From positions 35,756-73,358 of the forward strand of contig MNCI01025000.1 in the NCBI GenBank assembly GCA_015680685.1: DNA of 37,603 nucleotides. Direction: 5' to 3'. Shown here in pieces: positions 20,618 through 32,820 of the stretch (position 1 is the stretch's first letter; each line of letters starts with the position of its first letter). Below the pieces are notes generated by a model that saw only the letters and a list, made by a program, of their open reading frames with translations, made no database searches and was not told the DNA's origin. The DNA comes from Gnetum montanum (lineage: Eukaryota; Streptophyta; Gnetopsida; Gnetales; Gnetaceae). The position numbers were made by a program, and so were the translations under genes.

Positions 20618-21491
20618 TGATAAGTCGCTTTCGGTTGGTTGTGTTGACAAGGCCTAATCAACACAACCTAGTTGATACATCTTATCATGCGTTGACAAGG
20701 CCCCATTAACACAGTGTTGATTTTTGACTATAAATACATGCCTACTAGCAGCATTTAGGGCATTAGAGATTGTAGTTGCAATGAAGCTCTTGCAGCTTTT
20801 CCATTTGAAAGTTAGAATTTTTCTCTCAAGTGCCCATAGTAGGAGTCATTGAGTGTACAGATCTGTATTCAAGCATTGTTGTACCTGACCACGTCAGTGT
20901 GTTTAGTAATAAAGATGAGCTTTCTAATAAACCTTGCAACACTTTGGATAGATTAGTTATTTTATTTATGCATTTAATGTTCTCAATTATTTGTTAAATG
21001 TTTTTCAAAATTTAAGTTGATGACGCGATTAAGCTAGATAGATTAAACACATAAGTACAACCACTTCAAGTGTAACATATATTCACTTGGTAATCCAAAC
21101 AGCGTTATTGCTTAGTATACCTAATAGCATAGCACTTGGTCACTTAGTAGTGGATACGTGGGTTCAGGACATGTATGGAAAGTGGGACTAGATGCTTATG
21201 TTAGGACTAGTTAGATATTAGTTAATTAGTTAAATTAAATTAGTTAGTCCAACCACTTTATTTCCCTTTAAGTATCAAAATCATAAAAATACAAAATAAT
21301 AAAAATGAGATGCCTTAATTACACTTAACCATACCATTGTATATCACAAGTGTAATTGGGAAGACAGGCAAGATTCACTTTCTAGAGGACTAATGTAACA
21401 GAAGCAATAAAGTCCACAGAATTCAATCAGATTGGGCGTGAACATTTTATGATTCATATGGTTGGGTGTAGGGGCACCTCACCACTCATCA
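20618..21491 (+). repeat. 3' LTR of copy A with TATA box
   Basis: A purine-rich ATGGGGGTA directly precedes TGATAAGTCG, a typical polypurine tract and TG start. TATAAATA lies at 20,729-20,736. Parts around 21,150-21,250 (GGACATGTATGGAAAGTGGGA; GATGCTTATGTTAGGACTAG) align with copy B at 35,835-35,885. The right end is placed at CTCATCA (21,491), where similarity with copy B fades; it is uncertain by tens of bases. Confidence 0.55.
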
Positions 21492-22150
21492 ATAAGTTAG
21501 CATAAATCCCATCCTTCATAATCCAACATAATTAATAAAGCCAAAACCTTGAAATAGACTGGAAAGAACCATAAGATTATATATCATATAAAAGAGATTT
21601 TATATAATAGTAATATGATGTAACTTAAACATTATACTTGCATTAATATCATATGATGTTATGATGACTTAATGCTTAGCAGTTCATATAATGATAATAA
21701 TCATTAAAAACATATTTGAATAACATAAATGAAACCAAAACTAATACACTAAGAAACAGGTGATGGTAGACCTAATATGCATGGGAAATTGATGAAAGCA
21801 AAGAAAATATGCAAATGCAACTATATACAAATGACATGCATGAGGAATGAGAAGAGAGCATGTGATTAAGGATCCACCAAGTGTTCAAAAGGGGCACCTG
21901 AGTAGAAATGATCATAATAATCATTAAAAACATATTTGAATAACATAAATCAAACCAAAACCAATACACTAAGAAAGAGGTGATGGTAGACCTAATATGC
22001 ATGGGAAATTGATTAAAGCAAAGAAAATATGCAAATGCAACTATATACAAATGACATGCATGAGGAATGAGAAGAGAGCATGTGATTAAGGATCCACCAA
22101 GTGTTCAAAAGGGGCACTTGAGTAGAAATGCCTTAAATCAAATGCATTAA
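21492..22150. repeat. AT-rich DNA with a 220-bp tandem duplication (21,694-22,130)
   Basis: Two copies with an offset of 220 bp start at ATAATAATCATTAAAAACAT (21,694 and 21,914) and end at GAGTAGAAATG (21,910 and 22,130). There are about five differences. No gene is recognised; the open frame on the minus strand across the duplication is explained by the duplication itself. Confidence 0.9.
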
Positions 22151-22159
22151 AATTTCTAT

Positions 22160-24000
22160 TTAATTTGTATCCTTATAGATCCACGATTTTATACACATTA
22201 GGGTCAAAAATATTTGTGACTTGGTATGAGCCCAACCACATAGGGGAAAATTTAGTTTTAGGGCCTATTTCACAAGACACTCTATCTCTCTTAAGGACTA
22301 AATCACCTACTTGAAAAACTTTGGCTGCATACTTTTTGTCAAACCACCTCTTAATGGTTTGTTCGTGATTAAATACACTTTCAATTGCTTTGATCCTCTT
22401 AAGTTCTAAATTCCAAAGATCATGTGTATGTAAAACTAAGTGTTCATCAGTTGGTAGATAGTCCATGAAAAACTAATAACAATCTATAAATTTATTGGCA
22501 ATATTGGTTTTTGACTATAGATGAGGTTATAAAGCATGGTTTTGATTGATTCTTTCTAATGAATTCTATTCGCCCACACTACCTATTTTAATTGTTCATG
22601 CCATGTTCATGGATTTTGAGTTATCATCTTTTTAATTCCACCTAATATAATTTTATCAGATGACTCAACTAAACCATTTCCTAGCAAATAAGATTTAGTC
22701 ACAGCTTTAACAATAACATTATGTTCCCTAGCCCAATAAGTGAACTCTATAAAGATGGAGGTGGGTCCATTATCCACTATTAAAATGTAAGGATATCCAT
22801 ATATAGAAATTATATCATTATCTAAAAAAGTGAGTAACTTCACAATAGTTGTAAAGATAAACTTGTGTTGGGCTATTGATAATGGATTAATCACCCCAAT
22901 AAAATCTAAAGTCCATTACGTGAATGGTCTTGTTTCTATTATAGGTTGTTAGGGGGCTGAGCTCTTGGAATCTATACCTTTCAATATTTGACATTGAATA
23001 CATGTTATAACTAGATTGTAGGTGTCATAAATCATAGTGGGCCAATAGTAACCTGCTCTAGTGATCCTATGCACTAATGGGCAATGTCCTATATGTCCTT
23101 TCTCATGAAGTTGCTTTAAAGCATCGTTCACTTATTCTCGGTTAAAACATCTTAGGTATATTCCCTGGAAATTATTCCCTAAACAATGCACCATTGGTTA
23201 GAGAAAACTTAGAGAAATTAGATACTAAAAGCTTTCTTTTATATCTAGGTAAATCTGAATATTGTTTTCTTCATCAATGGATAAAATGTGAAGTGGTATT
23301 AACTTCTTATCTTTAGACATATCACAATCTTCTAAGGATGAGGCTTTGGCTATCAACTTGGAAAGGCCACTTCCTCTAACTAACTTAGCTATCCTCACTT
23401 GGATATCAAACTCTTATAATTTCATAATCCATTTAGCCCATTTTTCACTAGGCTCTTGTAATTTAGCCAATGCAATAGTGGTAGGATCAGGGATAATAAC
23501 AAAGACCTTTGCATTTAACAAATAGTAGTGAAATTTATTCAAGGCTTTAATCACATCATACAATTTTTTTTCTAGTAGTGAGTATTTTAATTCCACATCT
23601 TTCAAAGGTGCAGACATGAGAGCTATAGGCCTTTCACCTTGATCAACTACATCTTAGGTTAAGATAGCAACGGTAGTAATGTTACTAGAAAAAGCATATA
23701 AAAGGAAATCATTCTCATACTAAGGAGAAGCTAGGATAGGGGCATCTATAATGGCTTCTTTAGCCACAATGAAAGCATTCTTTCTTTCATATATCTAACA
23801 AATATTACCATCTTTCTTGAGCATCTCATTTAATGGTGTAACTAAGTCAACATAGATAGGGATAAATCATGTAACAAAATTAATCTTTTCAAGGAAAGCT
23901 ATTAAATCAATCTTAGATAAAGGGTAAGGCACTTCTAGAATTGTGTTAACTCTCTCAAGATTAATCATAATTCCATCTTGTTTTTAATATTGCTAAACAT
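22160..24000 (-). pseudogene. pol: Truncated gypsy pol (RT end, RNase H, integrase), minus strand
   Basis: Reading from 24,000 down, the tail of RT comes first (VNTILEVPYPLSKIDLIAFLEKINF). RNase H follows around 23,700-23,414 (PIALMSAPLKDVELKYSLLEKKLY, in two parts). The integrase zinc-binding region (23,131-22,949) has HEKGHIGH and CIQCQ, then the core (about 22,930-22,607) has LDFIGVINPLSIAQHKF, VDNGPTS and GNGLVESSDK. The integrase C-terminus (22,466-22,173) has FQVGDLVLKRD and FSPMWLGSYQV. Frames shift between blocks. RT is cut at about 24,000, so gag, protease and most of RT are missing. It is a different gypsy family from copy A, judged by the RNase H and integrase wording. Confidence 0.82.
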
Positions 24001-24950
24001 TGGTTTTCCAAAGGATGAAAGACCAAAGTAGAAGGAAAAGTGAAAAATTGAAGTTGAACTTTAAGTTAGAACCAAATCTAAAGTGGCAAACTGAAGCTTG
24101 TAAAATTGATGTAGTCCTTAGTTTTCTCAATTGCTAAAATGCTTAAAATGCTAGATGCTACTTAGATTTTTCTTAATAGTGCCAAAGATCTCACCTTTGG
24201 TTATGCATCCTCAACCCCTATTTATACTTGGATGAGGCATTGATCATAATTCTAAGGAATCTATAATGTATAATAGGTGTTAGATGAATGTTACAATGTT
24301 AATTCTAAAAGCCAAAGTTGAAAATTGATATGAGAAGTTATTGTTTAATATCACTTTTTAATTTAGATGGACAAACTGACGTTGGTCATTGATTTTGATA
24401 TTAATTTTAGCTTGATGAAGAAAAAGACTTAAAAAAATGTAACACCCTAATCTTAGGATGTAAGAGATAATATCCAAAGCCCCCAAATTTCTAGTTGAAA
24501 AATGCACACATAAGTTGTTTTTCCCTCAATGTTAATCAATCAATAGAAATCCAATCTTTCATTTAGACTAGCACAAACAACAACTAGGAAACCATTATGC
24601 AAAATGATAGGAAAATAAGTTAACAACATATTCAACCTTTAGCACATACAACATCCCATATACTTTAGTTACTACTAAAGATATAATATTAGCTAGTAAA
24701 TAAATTTTGATTTGGCTGATAGGCTATTACCAATTTTTTGTGCGTTACGAACGTTGACTTTCCTACCGCCCATTTCGGTAACGCAATTTTGTGCACAACG
24801 CTGATGTGCCATTTTGGTAACGCAACTTTATGCATAACACGGAAATGAAATGAAAGGTTAGGTCATGTTATGAAAAGTTACGTGAACCATGCCTTTTCCA
24901 CCAGCATTTAGAGTCTCCTTGGTTGTTTGTGTCCACCTATAGGAGGCAAC
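24001..24950. other. AT-rich noncoding stretch, possible LTR remnant on the minus strand, small GGTAACGCAA repeat
   Basis: A minus-strand TATA box (GTATAAATAG at 24,228 to 24,219) and the TGTAACACCC near 24,440 could belong to an LTR of the truncated pol fragment, but I cannot pair it with another LTR. At 24,770 and 24,809 a 30-bp unit (CCATTT-GGTAACGCAA) repeats with an offset of about 39 bp. No coding sequence is recognised. Confidence 0.4.
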
Positions 24951-25238
24951 CAACTGTTATTTATATAGGAAGCAATCGTGGGCGATGCTGAGCGTCTATG
25001 CTGAGTGTTCAAGTTTGAGGTTGTAGGCACGTTGCTGCTGTCGCCCTAGTTCTGGGCGGCCATGAGATTCGTGGATCAGAGGCTCCCATTTCTACAAATT
25101 CCGTCGGTTCCAGACGTAACGGCGAAGCCGTTCGGCGTTAACGTGTTGTTCGACGTCCACGCGGAGGGCCCACGCGGAGGACCCCCGCGGAGCAGATCTT
25201 GCGCGGCAGCTCTGGTGTTTCTGGTGTTTCTGCCATAA
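24951..25238 (+). promoter_or_regulatory. Promoter-like GC-rich island with a 58-codon ORF
   Basis: TTATTTATATAGG (about 24,958) resembles a TATA box and is followed by CpG-rich sequence unlike the AT-rich surroundings. The first ATG (25,062) opens 58 codons ending at the TAA at 25,236. The product starts MRFVDQRLPFLQIPSVP and matches no family I know. This could be the 5' end of a host gene, a gene fragment or a promoter carried by a mobile element. Confidence 0.3.
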
Positions 25239-25920
25239 CCAGGCTAGAAGCTGCTCCGTAGATGGAATCCGTTTCCTAGCCGTGGAATTGGCCAGCATGG
25301 ATCCGGTCCGTCCCCTGATTCCGCAGTGGCCCAAGCTCTCCGGACGTAATGGCGGAGCCGCCGTTGTAGATGTTCGTGGATTTCTGAGAGACAGATTTGT
25401 TTTTATTTTTGCCTTTTTCTTTTTTAGTTTCGATTTTACGGTATGTAGTAGTAGTAGGTCGTATTACCGCTGTCAAATCAGAATCAAGATCCTCAAGATC
25501 ATCAAGACGCTGGTACTGCAAAATTTGAGGTGTGAAGACTGAGAGAGGTGTGACGCTGCTGCAGCTACTGCTACTGCGAAATTTGAGGTGTGAAGACTGA
25601 GAGAGGTGTGAATAATTCAGACGAGCAATGGGCGCGGAATGGTGCGCTCTCTCTCTCTCTTCATCTGGATTACAGAGTTCCGAATATAAATGGTTATCTT
25701 CTTATCTTTGTTTTTTCTGGACCATCCAGCAAAATATCCTCATCCTCAACATCTGTTGTCAGAAAATCAACATCCAACAACGGCGACGGCGACTATGAGA
25801 AGAAGGTACAAAAATTTCCCGTTAATGTTATTGGCTTCTGGTTTTTCAAGTTCTCTGGTTCAAATTTTTGGCAATTGAAATTATGTTCTAAACTTGTAAC
25901 AGAAATGGAGGTAAGCTAAT
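25239..25920 (+). other. Possible host-gene exon material with a 33-bp direct repeat
   Basis: AAATTTGAGGTGTGAAGACT and its continuation occur twice (25,521 and 25,579, offset 58). CCAGACGTAACGGCGAAGCCG (25,109) and CCGGACGTAATGGCGGAGCCG (25,340) also form an imperfect pair. A Ser-rich frame (SSKISSSSTSVV and SNNGDGDYEKK) ends at AGAAG|GTACAA near 25,806, a plausible plant donor. No matching acceptor or second exon was found. A CT microsatellite is at 25,648. Confidence 0.25.
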
Positions 25921-27590
25921 ACAGCAAAAAAAAAAAAAAATAAATAAAAAATCTTAAAATGATTCACAATTGCAACAATGGAAAAAAAATAATTGCAATC
26001 TCCACAAATTCGGCCGAGGGTGAGAGCATACACTAATTCATGTAATTTGTTTTTTCAGAACCCATCCTCAGGAAAAATAAGGTACATAACTCTTATTCTT
26101 CGTCTAGTTTTATGATCAACAAACATGTAAGGCTTGAGTAGAATTATAGAATAAATTTTAATGCTCCTCAAGCTTAATTTTTGATTCTTTAGTATTGTAA
26201 AAAAATGAAAGGTAAGTGAAATGAATAATTCCCAACTAGCACAAAGTTCCACATTTAGATTTTACCTTAACCAATGCTAATTTTCTAAACCAAAAAGGAG
26301 TCATGAAAAATGAAGAGAAACCATAAAAATTTATACCATATTCTTTTGCTATAATGTACAACTCTGCATTTTCTAATTTACAAATCAAGTCTTGATTTCT
26401 TCAAATCATAAAATACATCTAATGTTTTTCATCAATAAATATATTCACCCAAATAGTTAGCCATGGGAAACACATAAATTAGTAATATCATTAGTATAAT
26501 GATATTTTCTATTTTTCCAGCAACAATCACATTACAAAATTCTCTCAATTTAACTCTTTTACTTGGAAATAATATAGGCCATACCACTAATATTTAATTA
26601 ACCTATCCTAAAATTAGAAATGTAACCACACTTCTAATTCCAGCTTTAATCCATAAAAGAAAACATAAAAGATTTATTTGCTACCATACCAAACTAAAGA
26701 AAAGCTACAAAATTCCTTTGCTATCACACCAAACTAAAGAAAGGCTTAATCATTACTAATATAATAATTTTCTATACATTCATTCATAAGGAAAATGAAA
26801 CTATTATTATTACCAGGCATTTTTTACAATGCAATAGTTGTTCCATTTCCATTAAAAAAAGATACAAGGAAATTTCTGAAATCATATTTATTTGATTTCC
26901 AAGAATATACCACCAATATTTTGTTAAAGTCATATCCTAAAAATGTTCAGCTATAAGAAAAAAATTTCATTTAATTTCTTTTTATTAGCCCCTCTTCTCA
27001 GTATATTTTAGAAAGATCTCTAAATCAAAACTAAGTGATGAAATTTGATGCCAAACCTGAAAAATCATCAGAATATTAATACTAAAAATTCACTTTCCAA
27101 AATTTCTAAAATCAAGATTGGTCTAAGATGATTTCACTTTTTGTCAGTAGTACTAATCCTCATATAAGGGATCCTTGGCCTCTATTGGAAAATATTTATG
27201 CCAAATTGCCCTAAATCTATATGGGTGTTTCCAAGTTTAGTTAGAAACAAATTTCATCTAAGTCATTTAGACCTAACAGTGTAAGGAAGGGTGGAGAGAT
27301 TAACAAAACAAGGATTCAACAATCCAAAATATCAGAATTAAAAATTAAATTCAATAAGCATTCAAGATGAAAAAATAATTTTAAAAATAAAATCATATTT
27401 TAGCTAGAAGTGAAATAAGGGAGTAACTATGTTTCCATCTTATTTAGTCTTCAAAACCTCTTTGAATGATCCCTTTTTCCTAGCAATCAAGTACTTCTTC
27501 TTCTTCATTACTTTACCTATGTAATCTTTTTCAATCTGTATCGTTGTTGCTATTATTATTATTTTAGTTTACCTATGTATTGCTAAAGAT
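25921..27590. other. AT-rich stretch, no gene recognised
   Basis: The stretch starts with a poly-A tract (25,925-25,950). A degenerate 40-bp tandem pair with the core ACCAAACTAAAGAAA lies at about 26,678 and 26,717. An (ATT)n microsatellite is at 27,549. An integrase would be expected on the minus strand here after the RNase H relic to the right, but I could not find one. Confidence 0.6.
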
Positions 27591-30440
27591 GTGCTTCTAG
27601 TGTTGTTTGTATTGATGCAATCATCCTTTCTCCTTTTCTCTCGCTTTCTTTCTCACTCTGAAGGGAAAAATCTACTAACCCTGCTACTTAATGCATTTAC
27701 CACTTGGTTAGTCCTATTAGACTTGTATCTCATGGTGAAGTCAAAGTTAGGTATTAACTTTAGCTATCTTCATTATTATAGATTCAATTTTGACTATATC
27801 ATAAGATATCAGAGACTCTTATGTTTACTAGATTTAGTCATATTTTTTCCATATAGATAGTGTTGCTAGATCTTTAGAGCAAACACCATTGCACCTAACT
27901 CTAAATCATGTATTAGATAGTGATTCTCATGGAATCTCAACCAAAAAGAAGCATATGCCACTACTTAATCATCTTACATGAAAACACACCTAAACCCATC
28001 TCCAAAAGCATTTTTACACATATCATAGAAGCTTATTGAATAGAAGAAATAAATACTAGAGTAGTCACTGACCTATGCTTTAGCTTATTAAAGGTAGTCT
28101 AACAAGTTAAACTCCAAGTGAAATTAGAATCCTTCCTTAGAAACTTAGTCAAAGGAAATGCTATCTAAGATAAATTGATCAAAAATCTATAATAAAAAAT
28201 TTCCAATCCTAAAAATTTATAAACGTCTATAATAGTATGAAAAATTAGCTAATCATAAACTACTAAAATCTTCATTGGATCCATAGAGACCAATTCTTAA
28301 TACACCATATCCTAAAATCTAGATTGCTAACTAATAAAATATATACTTGGATGGTTGGGTGTACAACTAATGCTCTCGTTGAGTTTACAGTACTATCTGC
28401 AAGTGCTTTGTATGTCACTACTCACCTTAAGACGACACTTGAATGTTCTTAATAACAACAATCACAAATTGATCTCAGAATTGTTGCAAAATATTGTTCA
28501 TTAGATACATGAACATAAATAGAAGCAATAGGAACTTATAATAAGCATAATATCTCTTGAAGTTGATTTTTGGTGATAATACCATGACGTAAGATCAATA
28601 TATAAGAATATATGAGCTTCTTAAAGTTGATTAAGCAATTCATCAATGCATGATAAAGGATAATTAATCTTCATTACTACCTAGTGGAGTTGCCTATAGT
28701 CAATACATAACTACAAGCTTCTTTCCTTTTCTTCATAAATAATACTATAGCATATTAAGAAGAAATATTAGAATGAATGATACCTCTATCCATCAAATTA
28801 TGTAGCTATATCTTTAAGTTTGATAACTTTAATAAAGACATATTATGAGAAGCCTTAAAAATAGGATTATTACATGAATTAAGCTCAATCTCAAACTTAA
28901 CCTGTCTCCTTGATGGCAAACTAGGTAACTTAGTATGAAACATATTTAAAAACTCTCATACCATTAAATCTGATAAATCTCCATTATTTGTAAATGGTAT
29001 ACCAATGCTATGTAACAAATATGTCTCTTTTTGATAATATGATGGAATACTTTGAAGCAATCAAATCTAATTTTATTGATTTGAGACATGTTTGGATCTC
29101 CACCTATCCACCATCAGTTAATAATCTTAAGAGCTCCTACTAATAGTTTGAATTGACACTAAACCATTATAACCAATTCATGGTCAAAATCAAATCATAC
29201 TTTTATAAATTCATCACATATAAATTTTTGGCCTACTGTATTCCCTATAGTTGTACTAATATATTTTTGCAAAAGTCTACTTAAATCTCATGAACCCCAA
29301 TAGATAACACTAGCAACCTAGAATGGAGAATATGACATGGAAGATATAATTGAGATAGGATGCTAAGATATACGAATGAATGGCTAGAATCTAAATTAAA
29401 TAAAATAAACATAGAAGGATCTAAGATAGTACCTCCTACAATCACAATCATGTTGGAATGCACATTCAATGATTTATCCATTAAAGTTTACACCCATCTT
29501 AAGGTTCTTTGTCCTACTTTACTAGGCTAAATAGTGGGTACACCACACCCAATTAATATCAAAGGTCTTTATCAATGTTCTTTGCCTTCTCCTTCACTAC
29601 CTAACTACTTAAATTACTCTCTAGCTTAATGTCTTAGCTATTTGAAAGAAAAATAGTTGGAGTAGTTCTTCTAGATATGCCCAGCACATTGGAGAAAATC
29701 CATATTTCACTAGATAAATAGCATCACTGGCTACTTAGTACTATCAACTCCTACATCATCTATGTATTTATATACAGAAGCCAAGCTTTTCTCCAAATGG
29801 TATGCCTCTCTATTATTCTTGCCATCTATCACATCATGTTGCATCTTTCTACTAAATCCTATTCAAATCCATGGTTACATCTCAAGTCTTATCATAAGAA
29901 GTAAGGTGAAGAGGTAGGATATGATCCTTAGAGAAGGTCTATATATTTTGATAAACCTATTTGTTCTAGCCTAGACATCAAAATGGATTTGGAGGATATA
30001 ATTATTGAGATTAGAGGACCTAGCATCATACTCTACCATAGACTAACTACCTTGATATAATTTGTAGAATTCATCCTTCTTGACTTGGTCATACTGAATA
30101 AAAATATATCTACCATTGAAGGAAATTAGAAAGTCATCCTAAGATACCTCCATCCATTTCTTGGCTTGCCCTTTAGTCCTCCATAGACACCAAGAAGTAC
30201 CAACTAGTTAATATACTATCAATCTAGTTTGCTATGTTGTGTCACATCTTGTTAGATCAAATGTTTTTCTTAGCTCCTCCAATCACAAGATCACCATAGT
30301 GAGGTCCTCAATGCCTGTAAATGTAGGAGGTCCTAATTTGAAGAAGTTCTCAACCAACTCTCTATTGATGCACTACATTATTAACTTTCTATCACTACTA
30401 CCTCCAATGCCACCACTACCACATCTTTATTGTCTAAAAT
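27590..30440 (-). pseudogene. Strongly decayed chromovirus-like gag-PR-RT-RNase H, minus strand
   Basis: Read from 30,440 down, a gag-like region (about 30,440-29,850) has FNGRYIFIQYDQVKKDEFYKL and later IKIYRPSLRIIS, as in plant chromovirus gag. A protease-like segment (29,481-29,281) has GGTILDPSMFILFNLDSSHSFV, placed where the D-(S/T)-G-(S/A)-(S/T) loop belongs. RT remnants (about 28,900-28,080) include KHLQIVL, LREH-like and YKFLGLEI. RNase H (about 28,060-27,690) has [15 protein letters not shown] and HYLYGKNM, ending near NQVVNALSSR. Stops and frameshifts are very frequent, so this is the oldest element here. No integrase or chromodomain was found; the chromovirus label rests on wording similarity only. 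Confidence 0.65.
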
Positions 30441-32360
30441 TAAAGTAGGTAAGTATCATAAATATCCTATATTATTAGGGTAGCCTACTTTGATGTAACA
30501 CCCTACATTCCCTACCCAAGCCTATCTTAGGTAGGAACTGGATACTAATTTAGACTAGGGTTACTTCAATTTACATCAATCCTTCAAAACACATAATATG
30601 TAGATATTATGTGAGAAAATTTAATTTCTAGAAAACAAGAATAATTACTATTTTCTATTAATTTGAAAGAAGATTATAATTACAATGTGTTGGCACATTT
30701 CAACCATTTTATGGAGCAGGCTTTGAAAGGAGATTTCATTTATCATCAATCTTGTATTGATTTGAAATAAAAATGATTTTCTATTTGAGAGATCAATGGT
30801 TTTAGAATGTACACCTATCATTCACAAGCTTGTCCCTTATCATGTTGATCCAATGGCTTTATACACCATGGCACATGAAATTGTCATGGGACTTGAAGCC
30901 TTGGTTTATGCACCTAGGGTACTGAAATGTTGGAAGCCAGTGAGATTTGATATGTCATGCCATAACCATCAAATGGTCCATGTTCTCTTTATTGTTGATG
31001 CCTACACATATTACAAGGCTAGGCTTTTTTATCTTCAATGGTGGTGATGATGATGTTGTTGTAAATGCATCTTCTCTGGATGAGATAATGATGTTGTATG
31101 TTTTGCCAAAGTGTGTTGTTATCTCAATAAACTATGGTAAAAATATATTGAGAGCTACTATACTTCTTTAGTATATTCCAAGAATAATTAGATTTTTCTA
31201 TTAGTCTCCAGGAGCTCATCAATAGGGTTGATCTTTGAAGCTATGTGGGTTGATTTTCTAATAAAATTTTCCATTTTTATGTTGGTTAGACACATAATTG
31301 ATTCATGTTGGTACCTATTTGGGCTACAAAGAATAAAGAAGTGCTTATAGAATGCTTGTAAGAGTACACAAAATATTCACTATGATTCCTGTATGGGTTT
31401 ATTAATTATGGTAATTGAGAGGAAAATCTCTCTAATGATCTAGAATGGCCAATTTTGCAAAATAATTCATAGGATGTGGATTATTTTCAAGGAGCTTGTA
31501 CACAGATGTTCACTTATGGGATTTACAGAACTACTATTAAGATTACCACAACATCAACTTTCTTCACAAAGGACATGTATTCATTATTTTGGGGGTTCTA
31601 GCAAATTAGTACTCTTGCCGACAAGCCTTGAGGCTCTTCAAACTTCATGAAATAAGTAGTAGTCCATGTTTGTATTTGAGATCCTCTAAGGTGTGGATTT
31701 GCTCATATAGGTTGTTAAATATTGATTTGCAAAGTTACTTTATCATCAAAACTATCACAAGAACTCCTTTGGATGCAAGCAAGATGCAAAGATCTATCAT
31801 GACATTTATGTGGCCTTGTGTTGCTAATGGACCTACCACTATATGTGGCATTTGTAGCTAATCTTTCTCATTCTACATGGCCTCTTTAATATGGATTTTC
31901 TATGTGTGGATTGTTGGTTCTGTTTTTGGGTATTCAAACTATCATATATGTGGGTATAAGGAGTATAAAACTATCCTATGACTCTTTCAATTCTTCATAG
32001 TATACATTCTATTGGCTAGAAATTACAAAGATGCTCATAACATTTGTTACCATTCAATGATCACAAAAATAGAAGTGGAAGTGGAGTTGAGGCTACCAAA
32101 TGCTGTAGTGTATCAGAGACCTTCAAAGCTACTGGCTCCATTATGGAAGGCCATGTATATGTAGGAGAACATATTCTTTGATAACACACATGGCAAGCTC
32201 AGTTCTCGTTGAGTGGTGCTATGCCTACAATGCTACAGTGGAGCCGTAGAAGGTTCATATGTAAAGAAGACCAATGGCAATGACACTGAGTCTTTAGTAG
32301 TAATAGCTTGATGGCATGGTTGGTGCAAGTGAGAAGAGTAGTGATTGCAATAGAAACAAG
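30441..32360. other. AT-rich stretch without a recognised gene
   Basis: TGTAACACCCTACATTCCC at 30,494 resembles the start of some plant LTRs, but no partner end is seen. Open frames at 30,796-31,047 and 31,628-31,861 on the plus strand have no recognised motif. They are too short and compositionally ordinary to call as genes. Confidence 0.5.
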
Positions 32361-32460
32361 TAGACGTGGCAGACAATGTGATGGTGATGGACATGTATAG
32401 CTTTGGCACGGTGGTGATGGAGCTAGTGATGGGATAGCATGTGGCAACAACAATAGCCTA
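32361..32460 (+). pseudogene. Receptor-kinase-like fragment (subdomain IX relic)
   Basis: In one frame the sequence reads VDVADNVMVMDMYSFGTVVM and then ELVMG followed by TAG and HVATTIA. Plant LRR receptor kinases have DVYSFGV-(L/V)-x-ELxTGRRA at this place. Only this motif is clear, and the sequence around it in the same frame is full of stops. It may be a scrap of a host kinase gene captured or left among the repeats, or chance. Confidence 0.35.
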
Positions 32461-32820
32461 GATTGTTGGCATGGGAGGTGGTGTGCAGTGTCAATGGTTT
32501 TGGCAATATTAATGGTAATGTCAAAAACAAGCAGGTGGTGGTGGAGTCTTACACAATAGATGTGCTTGTAGATGTAGGCATGGTAGCAATGCCAATTCAA
32601 CATATGCTATAAGAAAATGATAAAGCCTTATCTAATGGATGAAATCCCAAGTGTGGAAGCGTGTCAATTCTACCATTAGTTAAACAAGGAAGGTTTCTAT
32701 AGAAGAAGCAAGGATTTAAATTTTTCTTTTTTTAAAAAAAATGTTGGTCATTTCTCATACTGCATCCACGATTTTCTTAATTCCATATATATATAGGGGT
32801 AATCTTACTCACAGAGAAAA
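32461..32820. other. Short noncoding stretch before copy B
   Basis: No gene is recognised. It includes a T/A homopolymer tract near 32,730 and a TATATATATA stretch near 32,790. Similarity to copy A starts at about 32,830 (TTATGGAATTA). Confidence 0.5.

Larger units (their letters stand above)
11300..21491 (+). mobile_element. Decayed plus-strand Ty3/gypsy element with sense accessory ORF and 3' LTR (copy A)
   Basis: The order is protease end, RT, RNase H, integrase, a noncoding spacer with a TATA box, a two-exon accessory ORF, a purine tract and a 3' LTR beginning TGATAAG. The 5' LTR, gag and most of the protease are missing, cut off at the GC-rich element to the left. The pol part has frameshifts and dozens of stops. 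A second copy of the spacer-ORF-LTR part lies at about 32,820-36,165 in the same orientation, which helps define family-wide features. Confidence 0.75.

Noticed and set aside
21772-22050. 92-codon minus-strand frame
   Set aside because: It crosses the 220-bp tandem duplication and repeats itself; it is low-complexity and hydrophobic by AT content.
27591-27860. 89-codon plus-strand hydrophobic frame
   Set aside because: It is opposite the end of the RNase H relic, which explains the open stretch.
30494-30512. TGTAACACCC as an LTR start
   Set aside because: No partner end, primer-binding site or second copy was found, and its orientation is opposite to the neighbouring gag relic.
32199-32603. 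134-codon minus-strand frame
   Set aside because: It is antisense to the kinase-like relic and made of His/Cys/Leu/Pro-biased codons; no family was recognised.
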